From Warburgia ugandensis (lineage: Eukaryota; Streptophyta; Magnoliopsida; Canellales; Canellaceae), in NCBI GenBank assembly GCA_035236585.1, contig CP141128.1, positions 51,697,257-51,761,256 of the forward strand: 64,000 nucleotides of DNA, written 5' to 3'. The notes below the pieces were generated by a model. That model made no database searches and was not told the DNA's origin. It saw only the letters and a program-made list of their open reading frames with translations. Below are positions 22,597 through 33,600 of the stretch, piece after piece (the stretch's first letter is position 1; each line of letters begins with the position of its first letter). Made by a program: the position numbers and the translations under genes.

Positions 22597-25093
22597 TAGT
22601 GTAGCTTTAAAATTACTATCAAACACACGAATCAAAGTAGTAATTTGCATATGAGAGAGGTCGATCCCACAAGAACTCTCATGATATTTTTAATTGATTG
22701 GATCTTATTTAAGTTGCTTATCTTAGCCAAAGAAAGAGGGTTTTGATTAAACTAGGAATTTAAATAACATGGAATTGGAAACATACATTAAAATAAAAAC
22801 TACAACTAGATGAAACTTTCTAAAAATAAAGACATTTAATGGACTTAGAAACTTTCCTAACTAATATGCATTTTATAAAAGAAAATAATGCAAAACTAGA
22901 ATGAAAGAATCTAGGAAACTTTCTAAAAATGAAACTTTTCTAAACTAATGCTTTCGTAATCCTAAAACTTTCTAAAACTAAATTAGGAAAATTTCTAAAT
23001 CTAAACTAAGATGCAACTAACTAAACAAGTAATGCTAAACTATCCCGAAACAAGAGAACAACAAACCTCTTAAAGGAAAATCACCCAATTACCGTGCGCA
23101 TGACTCATGAAGTTGTGCGCATGGCCTATGAGTGAGAAAATGGCTGGACTGCATGAACTCAAAGCTTACTAACATGAGATCTAACCAAAATAGTAACTAG
23201 ACTATCTAAAAAGCTAAATGGGTTCATAAGGAATTAAGCAAATAAGGTTTATGGACTCCTAAAAATTATGAATGAATCATGAAAGGTAAAAAAACTTAAA
23301 TCAAACAAGGCATGGAATGATATGATGCATGTGATTCAAGGCATGAAATATGATCATAAAACTAAAAATTTAATGAAATTCAAGAATGGAAATAACCAAG
23401 AGAATCTTTGCATGAACCATAACTTTATTGGATGAAATTTGGTATATGAAATGTGCATATGTACATAGAAAACAAAGCTTTCATATACCATATGTACATA
23501 GAAAACAAAACTAATTTTTAGGATCATTCATGTGAAACCCAAAAATAAATCAAGAGAGTGAGAGCGAGAAGATTGGAAGAAATCAATAAGAACTAGTCCT
23601 AAATCTAAGTGAGAAACAAGGAAAAGATGGATGAAAAACAATAAGAATCAAAGCTACTATCCTCTTGGTTGTCACTATAGAGGAAAGATAACTTTGATCT
23701 TGAAGAATTCAACAAGAAAATTAAGAGAAGTGGAAGCAAGAATGAAAAGAGATCAAAGATGAACTATGTGTAAGAAACTTAAACAACAAAAAAAGCAATA
23801 AATAAGCAATGAAAGCAAGGAATTAAAGCAATGTACCAAAATGGAATTAAATTGCAAAAATCAAAGAAACAAAACAAGGAAAAGTGGTGGAAGACAAAGA
23901 AAAGTAGCCAAGATGTTGAAGCCCAAAGCTCTAAGAATTCCTCCAAGTAGATGTAGTCTATTTCAAGGAGTTAGAAGTAATCCCTCTACTTAAACTAAGT
24001 GTGGAATTCCATGGGATATTTATAGAGTTTTGCTTTCCAATATGATAGGATACTCTCCTACGAAGAAAAACGAGAATTTGAACTAGAACTTTAGGTAGGA
24101 AAGTTTGGTGGTTGAGTGGAGATAGAAGATTAGAAAGTGAGGTGAGGTGAGTGAGGAGGACTTTCTAAATATGAGCAAAGGAAAGGGGGAGGAGTTGAAT
24201 TACCACCTAGGATGAGGCGTGAAATTCCTTCTATTAAGGTATATCACATGATGAGATGGAAAGAAAGAGGTAGGAAGGTAAGGTGGTTGAGTGGGGAATG
24301 GATTTAGAAGGTGGAGTGGATGAATTTAGAAGGGGGGAGATGCCACCTTTTATGGAAGGTGGCATGGAACTCCTCCCTTTCTAAATGTGTGATGTCGTGA
24401 GTAGGAAAGAGAGAGAAAAGAAGGAAGAAAAGAGAGCGAAAGATAAGGAATTTTAACTTGGATTCTCTATTGATTGGTCCACTCATGCATGCATATCTTA
24501 CCATGTTGATTATCATCCAAATTTCTTTCTAATCATCTCTTGTAATTCACTATTTAGTATAGGATAATTGCTTTTTGGCTTGAATGGCATGGCTTCCTTA
24601 GGTTTCCTTATTAGACTAGGAAACTTCATGTATGGCTCCAATTCTTATACAAAGGTGGTGAAAATGCATGACTTTTTGCCCAAGCCCATCTTAGTTACCT
24701 TTAATACTTTCGATTGCTTCCTTGGACTTTAATTGTTTATCTTAAGATGATCTTAAACCTTGATTTAGTTTTGGAATGATGAAATTTAGGCCTTCGCCCT
24801 TCCCTTTTGATCTTGATCTTCAAATCCTACCTTTCTTGATATCAGCCGTTGGATCATCTTCTCAACACCTACAAAAAAAAGAGTAAAATTTCTAATCAAA
24901 TTCTAGAAAATTATGAAAACTAATTTACTTACTCTAGATTAGCTTCTAAACTTGAAAAATATCAAAACTTTGAATTATTAGGTTAAAAATGCATGTGCTA
25001 TAAAATTTCGATAAAACCCTAGAATAATGCCTATTATTTATAACACATAGACCACTAATTGGGTACCTTTTATACAAAACTGAGCTCTTATCA
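22597..25093 (-). mobile_element. Solo LTR H, distant relative of the Element 1/2 LTR
   Basis: 2.5 kb flanked by TATAT on both sides (22,592-22,596 and 25,094-25,098). In its own orientation it starts TGATAAGAGC and ends in CTACACTA. The left end carries a block resembling the LTR end of Elements 1 and 2 (GGTCGATCCCACAAGAACTC). No ORF of interest is present. A 33 bp period tandem duplication is at 23,456-23,509. It interrupts the CACTA element downstream of its ULP1-like remnant. Confidence 0.65.
23456..23509. repeat. 33 bp period tandem duplication in solo LTR H
   Basis: The segment beginning CATATGTACATAGAAAACAAA is present twice, starting at 23,456 and 23,489. Confidence 0.8.
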
Positions 25094-25315
25094 TATATGG
25101 ATGCCTTGTTTTTTACTTTTGATTGAAGTCTCATATGTGTGCTTCTTTATTTCAATGATACGGATGTTACAAGGTATGGAGAAGTTACAATGGGAAATGA
25201 TATAGAAGTGAATGCATGTACTATTTCGACTGCAAGAAAAATATGTACAAATATAAACCAACAAAAAATACATGAATTATGCTGGAAGTTTATATAATAT
25301 ATAAGAGGATTTTCC

Positions 25316-25700
25316 AAAAACCGTCCTATATTCAAAATAATATGAGAATTATAGGACCAATATAGGATAGTTTTCCCAAAACTGTCTTATATAATAATAA
25401 AATATAGGATGGCTTAGGAAAAACCGTCCTATATTTATCATATAATATAGGATGGTATTACTAGAACTGTATTATATTTTTCACTTAAAATAGGATAGTT
25501 CTTTCTGAACTGTCCTATATTTACATAATGATATAGGATGGTTTTGTCTAACCATCCTATATTGTATTATTATATAAGACAATTCATTGAACCGTCTTAT
25601 ATTGCTATTTATTTTATAAGACAATTGGGTATAAGACAGTTTAGTAACCATCTCACACATTTGATTTTAACCATCTTATAATCCACTCATCGTAGTAGTG
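25316..25700 (+). repeat. CACTA 3' subterminal repeats and terminus
   Basis: About six imperfect palindromes built from TATAGGATGGTT and its complement AACCRTCCTATA, later shading into TATAAGACAATT / AACCGTCTTATA. They end at GTAGTAGTG (25,692-25,700), with ACT following as a possible 3 bp target duplication. Such arrays are the presumed transposase-binding sites at CACTA element ends. Confidence 0.8.
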
Positions 25701-25734
25701 ACTTTCAATAAGGTTTCTCACATATTTGCACTAA

Positions 25735-26920
25735 CAGGATTTTTGATGAGAGAGTCAAAGTCAAAATATTTATTTACAATTTATTGCTTTGGGATCCCTC
25801 TAAACTTAATACCTTCCCTAAAGAGATTAAGGAAATAATCCTCAACATCCAAATTTTCAATAACACCCCTGATCAAGTTATTTCGGTCTCCGTTTGATGA
25901 TGGTCAGTTTTATGAAAATGCTACTTATAAACATATTAATTACTATGGTTCAAGGCTCTAAACCAAGACCAAACCCATGGAATAGTTTTTGGCGCATTAG
26001 TTGCCAACATCGTGTCAAGTTCCTTTGGCAACTGCTTCATAAAAACTCGTAGTTAGAAAGCGCGCACTTTGGTTGGCTTGATGATAACCAAAGAAAATGT
26101 CCTGTCTATCATGACACACAGGATAGTGAACAACATCTGTTTTTACAACAATGCATTCAACCAACGTTGCCCAAACTTTCATTCCATACAAGAAGCTCTT
26201 TTGTATTCGTTCAAAAAGGTAAGCAATAAGCTTCTTATAAACGTTTTTGGCAGATTGCGGTTGCATATCATATCTACTGCATTTGGTCAGCCAGAAATGT
26301 TGTTGTTCATGAAATTACTTATCTCAATCTACAAAACCTTATCAGAAACTAGAAATAATCAGTTTTTGACATTTCTAGTATTTGCTCCCGTGCTCCTTTA
26401 GGCTTCACTCAACACCAGAGAATCCGCTTGGCTTGGAACCAAAAGAGCTTTATCACTATTCAGAGGTCTTTATCACTAAAATGAGGAACCGACCACAACT
26501 TGGCTTCTCGCAGCTTTGTTTCATTGGGGCTGCTAAAGGAAATTTAGGCAGTACTGGACCAGGTAGAACCATCAGAGATCATCGTGGCCATTTTATCCTG
26601 GGTTTTGTCTTCCTAGGAAATCAAAGCAATAATGTTCTAGAATAGGAGGCACTTCACTTGGGCCTCAACCACGCTATAACAATTCATTGCGTCAACCAAG
26701 TGCTAGGAGACTCAAGTGGTAATAAACAACATGAAAAATTCACAGATGGCAAAGGAAAAGCAGCCATCCTGGTCAGCTTGGATGACGACGGGTGACTGCA
26801 AAAGCCGTCTCTAAAACTTTAATACCGTCTCCTTTGAACATATTTATGGGGAATGTAATCAAGCTGCAGATAGACTTGCTTCATGGGTAGTTAAGTTTAG
26901 GAGATACTTTTGTTTGTGGA
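25735..26920 (+). pseudogene. LINE remnant: zf-RVT and RNase H (RVT_3) domains
   Basis: Fragments read in order: DGQFYENATYKHIN near 25,895; a zinc-binding RT-linked stretch CPVYHDTQDSEQHLFLQQCIQ at about 26,099-26,160 (matching C-P-x-C ... E-x-x-x-H-L-F, with the second Cys replaced); then an RNase H-like region IGAAKGNLGSTGPGRTIRDH at about 26,523-26,582, GFVFLGNQSNNVLE followed by a stop at 26,643, EALHLGL, and FEHIYGECNQAADRLASWV at about 26,836-26,892. Stops and frameshifts abound. This order is typical of the C-terminal half of plant non-LTR retrotransposons. It ends about 700 bp before the LSM4 start codon. Confidence 0.7.
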
Positions 26921-26941
26921 GATCAATCTTAACCTTTCCTT

Positions 26942-26969
26942 TATATATATATATATAGCGTGTGTGTGT
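26942..26969. repeat. (TA)n and (TG)n microsatellite
   Basis: TA repeats (26,942-26,957) followed after GCG by TG repeats (26,960-26,969). Confidence 0.9.
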
Positions 26970-27044
26970 TAATCATGCAGCAGAAGGAGCAAATGACATT
27001 TGATTAGTACCAATAACTCTGGCTAAAATTATTGCTCTTCATCT

Positions 27045-27070
27045 ATAGATAGATAGATAGATAGATAGAT
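27045..27070. repeat. (ATAG)n microsatellite
   Basis: About six and a half tetranucleotide units upstream of LSM4. Confidence 0.9.
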
Positions 27071-27099
27071 ACCAGTGAAAAAAAAAAAAGAAAGAAAAA

Positions 27100-27643
27100 G
27101 ATTTCTCATATTTTGACATCCACCGGGACCCCCGCCTCATGACATCCCACCAATTAACCAGCAGGTGTTACAAAAACTGGCTGGTCGGGCATGAGCCTCT
27201 AAGTAGCAACAACAACCATCCCGTCTCAGGAGACAGTATCACTGGTAGTTAGTAGCAGCAACAGGCCATGTACTCTTTTTCGGCTCGCAAAAGCCCTTTG
27301 CCCTCCCAACTTCAAAACATTCACCGCCTTCTCATAAACCAATAGTTTTCTACTTTCGCACGTTCCAAACAGGTATTTTTCATCCTGCCGATTTTATTTC
27401 TTCTGTTGTCTTATGATTTTGATGATATTATTCTGTTCCCTTGTTCTTCAATTTTTGCCAGTCTCTGTGACTTCTTTTCTCAAATGGTACAAATTCTTGA
27501 CTGTTCAGAACTACACTAGACTTATGGCGGTTTTCGTTGTAAGTTCTCAAACCTAGGGTTTATTCCAGTTATGATGGAGTAGTTGCTTTATTTGGAATTT
27601 CCGCAGGAGTTCGTGACCCGGTCCGCGGTTCAGGGTTGCAAAA
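27100..27643 (+). promoter_or_regulatory. LSM4 promoter and 5' untranslated region with probable leader intron
   Basis: No clear TATA box is seen. The stretch 27,270-27,372 is C-rich and leader-like. A plausible 5' UTR intron runs from a GT donor at 27,373 (after AAACAG) to the acceptor TTTCCGCAG ending at 27,606, which would leave a 37 bp exon piece before and including part of the start-codon exon. The transcript start is not defined by the sequence alone. Confidence 0.5.
27554..27561 (+). promoter_or_regulatory. Telo-box-like motif in LSM4 leader intron
   Basis: TAGGGTTT, the complement of AAACCCTA, a motif frequent near the start of plant genes for ribosomal and RNA-processing proteins. 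Its activity here is inferred. Confidence 0.4.
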
Positions 27644-30600
27644 ATGGTATGCTTTTTGCTCGTTGACCAAGCTTTTGGGATTTTATATCTTATTTAAGGT
27701 GCTTTTGATTTGGGTATTGAAATTTTCAGTAGGTTTTTGCTGCTGAATGTTGGTTTCTAACCTTTATTTGTTTATTTTGATGATGTTATTCGTGTTGTAA
27801 TGTTTTCTTCAGCTTCCTCTTTCTCTACTAAAGACGGCTCAAGGCCACCCTATGGTAAGAGTCTGTTATCCTTCTTGTAACTTTCTAAGCTTTCTTTTTG
27901 CTATTTTTGTTAGAATATTAGGTGTGTTTTTTTTCCCACTACGTGGGCTTTCAGATCAAGATTGGAATCATACTGTCAAAATGGTATTGTTTAGATGGAG
28001 GGATATGGTGCAGACTTTCAAATTTTGTGAATTCTTTAGGTTCTTGTTTCTGGGTGTCTTTATTCACTTGAAATTCATGCCTGTATTAGTGTCTGTTGAC
28101 AGTTGGTGGAGCTGAAAAATGGGGAGACTTACAATGGTCACTTGGTGAATTGTGATACTTGGATGAACATTCATCTTCGTGAAGTCATTTGTACTTTCAA
28201 GGTAAGTTTTGCCCGAGTTCTACAACTTAGTGTTTATGTTTTGTTTTACATGATACAACTACTTTCAATCTAATATTTGGAATAACGTTAGATTCCTTTT
28301 TCTAGGATGGAGATAGATTTTGGCGAATGCCTGAGTGTTACATCCGTGGGAATACAATTAAGTATCTCCGAGTCCCAGATGAGGTATGTTTGAAAAGGTC
28401 TAGATATCTAATAGATTCTCTAAATTATTAATTTAATATATATTTCGCGCCTTCTGCTAGCATTTTCTTGTTAATACTATTCCATAAATATCTGTATAAC
28501 TGAATCTAGTGCAGTGCTTGCATTTTGTGCTAGATATTGATGTGAGTATTTGATTTTAAGTGTTATTATGCTAGAAGTTGACTTTTAGTTTTCTGGGTCT
28601 TAACTTTTTGTTGAAAAGCGATCAAATGTCAGTTTGTTTCTCCATTTGCATGATATCTTGTTGAATGTGTGACCAGACAATGTTTTGTCCAACTTGAGTT
28701 TTTTCTTATCTGTTGGGTTGGAATGCCTGTTGAATTATGAAGGATTATATAGGGCTTTGGTAAATGTGTGGATATCTGCAATATTCCCCAAAATCAGAAA
28801 CAGCTTACCATGTTAATCTAAGTGGATGAGTAGCCATTGATCGCTAAATAGGATAAAGTGCAGACTGTGCAAGAACTCAGCAGAGGTAAAACTCAGTTGA
28901 CTTGAGGAAGTCAATTTTGACTCAGGAATCTTTAGTAATTTTGTGTTTTATGTTTTAGGTTACCTCCATATCGATGTGGTATTTTACCCTATTTTGAAAC
29001 ATTTATTGAATTTGAGGTATTTATAGTGTTTTCAGATTACAATGGGAGCCTTGGCATAACGGTAGAGTTGCCGTCGTGTGACCTTGAGGTTATGGGTTCG
29101 AGGCATGGAGACAGCCTCTTGCAAAAAAGCAAGGTAAGGCTGCGTACGATAGACCCTTGTGGTCCGCCCCTTCCCTGGACCTTGTATATGCTGGAACTTC
29201 ATGCACCGGGCTACCCTTTTTATAGTGTTTTCAGATTAATTTTGTTCTTGATGCTTTACGGCTTCATGTTGATTGACTTGAATTCTGTATATGAACATAA
29301 AGTCAAAACTGCAATGAATTAGTCTTCACGTTTTTGCTCCCCTCAAATTTTGGGTGGTAAGAGAGAAGAAATGCAAGTGTAATGTGCTGATAACTTTTGA
29401 AAGTATAACATGCATACATTTTTATATAAGTTGCACCTTAGAGCCCATATGAAATTGATCATGGAGAAAAGAAAGCCTAAATAGTTGAAGGAGTTGCTTT
29501 TGTTTCTCAAATTCATCCATCTACTCCCTAAGCTGCCATTAAAAGTCCCTTTTTTTGTATTAGGGTTTTATTAGGAATACACTTTGTGTGAGCAACAATC
29601 TCAGTGCAATCAATTTTTGTTAAAAATTTTATGCTGGGATAATTCACCATTAGCTAAATAGGCCATTATGTGATTGGAAAAGAAAAAGGAAAATGAAGGA
29701 AACAATTGTTATGCATTGGAGGTACTGTCTGATTTTCAAGATCATCTTTCTACTTCCTAAGCTCATCAGAGCTCCTGTCCCCTTCTTTGATGTCAATGGG
29801 AGGCTTAATTCAGCAAGAAGTAAGTTGAGGCCAGTCCATCTTTTGTGATATAGGTACTGGGTTGATGCATTATTAGCCAAATCAGACATTTGATTGCTCC
29901 TTGAGGCATTCCCTTGTAAGCTGCAACTGTGGCAGTGTTCTTGGTGGAAGCACCTTAGTATTCTTTACTGAGCACTTTGTTGAGCTTGTGATGAGGGAAG
30001 TGCATCTCCCTCTGGTGATGGCATTGAGATTGGTTGCTGGCTGACCAGACATATTTTTCTTATCCATCTTTGTGATCAAGTATAAATAGACCATAATTTC
30101 AAACTCTATCCACTGGGAGTCAAACAGTTGATCTGCCGTCCTTCAACTCACTTCTCTGTGGTCCTGTGCCTATTTTTGGTAACAGTATGAGTCCACTTAT
30201 GAACATTTGTGCTGGGGGATGCTATCAAGCTTCAAAGGAGCAAAGGAAAGCAGAAGAGATCTGCAGCTAGCTTTTTGCCTATATTTGTCTAACTTTGGGA
30301 ATTGGTTTTTGTCATAACAAGACGATTTGTGGTTACACAACTTCATGTTTAGGAGTAATATGTTTTGCTGATAAGTTTAAATAGTTAAACATTTCAAATA
30401 CAAAATTGCTCCTGCTTTTATGCGCAGATTTTATTTCCTTTTTAAGATAGCACTTCTCCCAAAGATTTATCGAGAGTCATTCCTGCAGATAAGCTTCAGA
30501 TAGTTTGTTGTACTCCAGTTATACTTCAAGCAACTTAAGTACAGCTGTAGTTTTGGTAGATGATCTTGTAATTAAGGTCAGTTTGTGTATTAACAACAAC

Positions 30601-33600
30601 TACAACCTTTAAAAAGATTGTTGTGCTTGATGTTTCATAGCTAGGAGTAATTGAACTGTAGATGGTGGCTTATATCAGATATAGTTATAACATCAAGACA
30701 GAAACAGCTGCCAGAAAACAGTATGATTTAGATATTCTCATAACTTATGTGAGCGCAGTTCAATCTCAACAATTCTATTAGAAGGATCCAAGATGGTTTC
30801 AGAGAAAGAAAAAGCAAAGTGATATGCAAACCTCCACCATTGGGATATGTGAAGCTGAATTCTGCGGGAGCTTCATTTGGTAATCTAGGCTTACGTGGCA
30901 TTGGTGATGTGGTAAGAAATCACATGCTCTAGATACTTCTCTCATGTCCCTGACTAGTGGGTGATCACAGGTTGAGATTTAATGTTGCTTGGTCTCAATT
31001 TTAGAGGGATTGCGTTTCCCTGCTCGTAGAAGCAATTCCTCTAACCTTCAAGTGGTGGAGCAACAAGGGTACTTGTGGAGTGCTGCTTATTGTGATGAAG
31101 ATGAAAAGCTTTTAAATCTGTTTGTCATGTTTCATGTTTAAGAATGTGAGTAAATGACATAGGTATTGCTCTAGCAAAAAGAGGTTGTCAATTACTGATT
31201 TCTATCTGGGGCAATCTTTTGCACAATGCTTTAATATTGTTCTTGTAACACCATACACTGTCTTAATTGTTTAGGAAAAACCAAAAGAATCTGAGTGGAT
31301 AATTTCCAAAGCGAGAAGTCTGAATGATTCTTCCTTTTCACTTGTAAACCAGTCAAATTGATGACGGCAAAAATAAAAATGTAGCAGCTGCAATTGTCCA
31401 AACAACACTGAAGTGACTTGACAACAAATGGGAGAATATCTAGGTGAAAATCTTGCATAGATAATAGATGACTTGGAGATTCTAATATGAACTGAATTCT
31501 TTTAGGTATTGATGAAGGTGAAGCAACAAATAATTTTGGAACCCAACCATGACAAGTCCCTTAATGTTTCTTCTGGCAAATCCACCATTGGAAAGGGACT
31601 ATTTTGCAAAATATCTAGAAGCTCTGATCTTCTTGTTATGCTTTTAGTTGTTGAAGATGCAACAGATACTACAGGAACTGGTTAAATATTTTACACAATT
31701 GACTTATGCTGTTTCCTTTGGATGTTCTTTTTGCAAGTTACAATTAAAAGGTTGTTGCTGGTTGTGTTTACTGTCTCTCTTATGTGGGAATACAAAGAAT
31801 TGGAGGTAGCGGGAGAAATACTAGTGCCTAAGTTATCTCAGTATAAGATTGAAAACATAATTCTGAACACAATTTGGATAGAAGTCATATGATCAAACCA
31901 TTTGAGTTGAAGTTCGATTGGAGATTGGAATGTTATCACTCAGGCTAGAGATTAGAACTCTATCAAATCCAATCAAAACTTTAATTAGTCCATGTTTTCA
32001 AAGTTGTCATCCATATTGAACAGATGTATCAAGAAATGAAGCAATAAACCATTGCTAGGGTATGAAGGGTATAACAGAAGATGAACTATCATATTGTTTT
32101 TCTGGCACAAAATAAATAAATATCATATTATTTTGCTGCTGTCTTCAAAAGAAACTCATTCTGGGATATCTACCAGATGTTTATATAAAGAGTAAATTTT
32201 GTGACCTCAACATCCCTGTGTGATTCATATGTACACTACAATACTGGTAGAAGAAAATCCAATCCACAGGGAAGAAATATCCAAAGTTTGGTACTGACTT
32301 GCTCAGCCATTCAGCTAAGAGGTTTCTGATTAAAAAAAGGTCATTTGATCAACGACATTGATCAAGAAGACATGAAGAGAAGAAATATGTGTGAGACAGA
32401 ATCCAGTCAGGGAAAAAGGGAACATCTGATTGGCGTGATGCTTAAAGTGCAACAACAAGGAAATTAGTGAAACAGTCTGAAGGAAGAATCAACTGTTGAA
32501 AAAGTTTAGTAAGTTGGCAGACCAAGCAGATGACACTGAATTCTAGGCATGCAGTTATAGCTTCTTAGACTTCAACACAGACTGAGAATGCATGACTATG
32601 CATCAGGATCCAGATATGATTCCTTGCGGCCTCTATGCAGAATTCAGCTACATTAAATTCCAAAGAGGGTATTTTATGTTTCTCTGACTAAATAACGAAC
32701 TTCTACTGCATGGCCAATGATGATGAAAGATTATCAAAACAAATTTGCTTACTTCAACAAGAAAATTGTGGTAGGGGGAAGCCCAGTGCACGAAGCTCCC
32801 ACTTATGTGGGGTCAGGGAAAGGAACAGACCACAAGGGTCTATATTATGCAATCTTACCTGGTGCTCATGATATGACCTTCTGTGCTTCTCTTAAACCAC
32901 CTGTTGTGTTTTCCATGGAATTGAAGCGTTGTGGAATCATGTTCAGTTCTCTCTAGTATCTCAAATTCATTTACTATGTATAAATCCATTTTGTATTTCA
33001 AACTCTTTTGGACATCTGTTGTTATTGTCATTATTCTCTTAAACCAACTGTTATCTGTTTCATGAATTGAAGCACCCATGAATTGATTTGCATTTTTTCC
33101 TGGTATCCCTGAATCATTTATTAGAAGGGGAGCCTTGACTTAATGGTTGAGTTGTTGCCTTGTGACCTAGAGGTCACGGGTTTGAGGCATGGAAACAGCC
33201 TATTGCAAAATGCAAGTTAAGGCTGGGTACTAGAGACCCTTTGGGGTCCGCCGCTTCCCATGACTCTGCATACACGGAAGCTACGTGCACCAGGCTGCCC
33301 ATGTTTTTATCCCAGAAGCATTTACTGCTTTCAAGCATCTTGTCAACTCCTCTAGTCTCGCAAAAATTATTTGCCAATATTACCTTTGGCTTGTACTTTT
33401 GCAGTTCCATTTAACCTATTTAATTGACTTTAGTGATGGTTTTGGCATGGATTCCAGGTGATTGACAAAGTTCAGGAAGAGACTAACAAAAGTCGTTCAG
33501 GTAACCCGCCTAATACCTTCTTTTAGGTTGAAAGATCTGAATTAATTATTTTGAAACTGGCATCACTAAGCTAGGAAGTCATGTTTTTCTGTATTTAAAA

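Larger units (their letters stand above)
19546..25700 (+). mobile_element. CACTA-type (En/Spm) DNA transposon remnant, left part missing
   Basis: Three independent signs support this: a TNP1-like coding remnant (19.79-21.17 kb), a ULP1-like cysteine protease remnant ending at about 22.54 kb, and a 3' end with repeated palindromic subterminal motifs closing in GTAGTAGTG at 25,700, the complement of a CACTACTAC terminus. Solo LTR H (22,597-25,093) interrupts it. The left end is not in this stretch; Element 1 probably inserted into the transposon and carried the rest beyond the window. Confidence 0.75.
28384..33457 (+). other. LSM4 intron 4 (5.1 kb) with SINE insertions
   Basis: Donor GTATGT and acceptor TTCCAG flank a 5,074 bp intron, far longer than the other five. 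It holds two full SINEs in sense (29,040-29,220 and 33,121-33,307) and one truncated antisense SINE (32,773-32,861). In the remainder (about 29.24-32.77 kb) I see no gene, RNA gene or recognised element; the short ORFs there lack any coding signature I recognise. Confidence 0.85.

Noticed and set aside
25316-25700. CRISPR-like spaced repeats
   Set aside because: The units are irregularly spaced palindromes at a CACTA terminus in a plant genome, with no regular spacers.
29040-29110. Possible tRNA gene in LSM4 intron 4
   Set aside because: The tRNA-like A and B boxes belong to the 5' part of an Au-type SINE with an 18 bp flanking duplication; no full cloverleaf can be drawn.
29650-30094. Two minus-strand ORFs (79 and 70 residues) in LSM4 intron 4
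   Set aside because: No recognisable domain, no start context or neighbours supporting a gene; likely chance.
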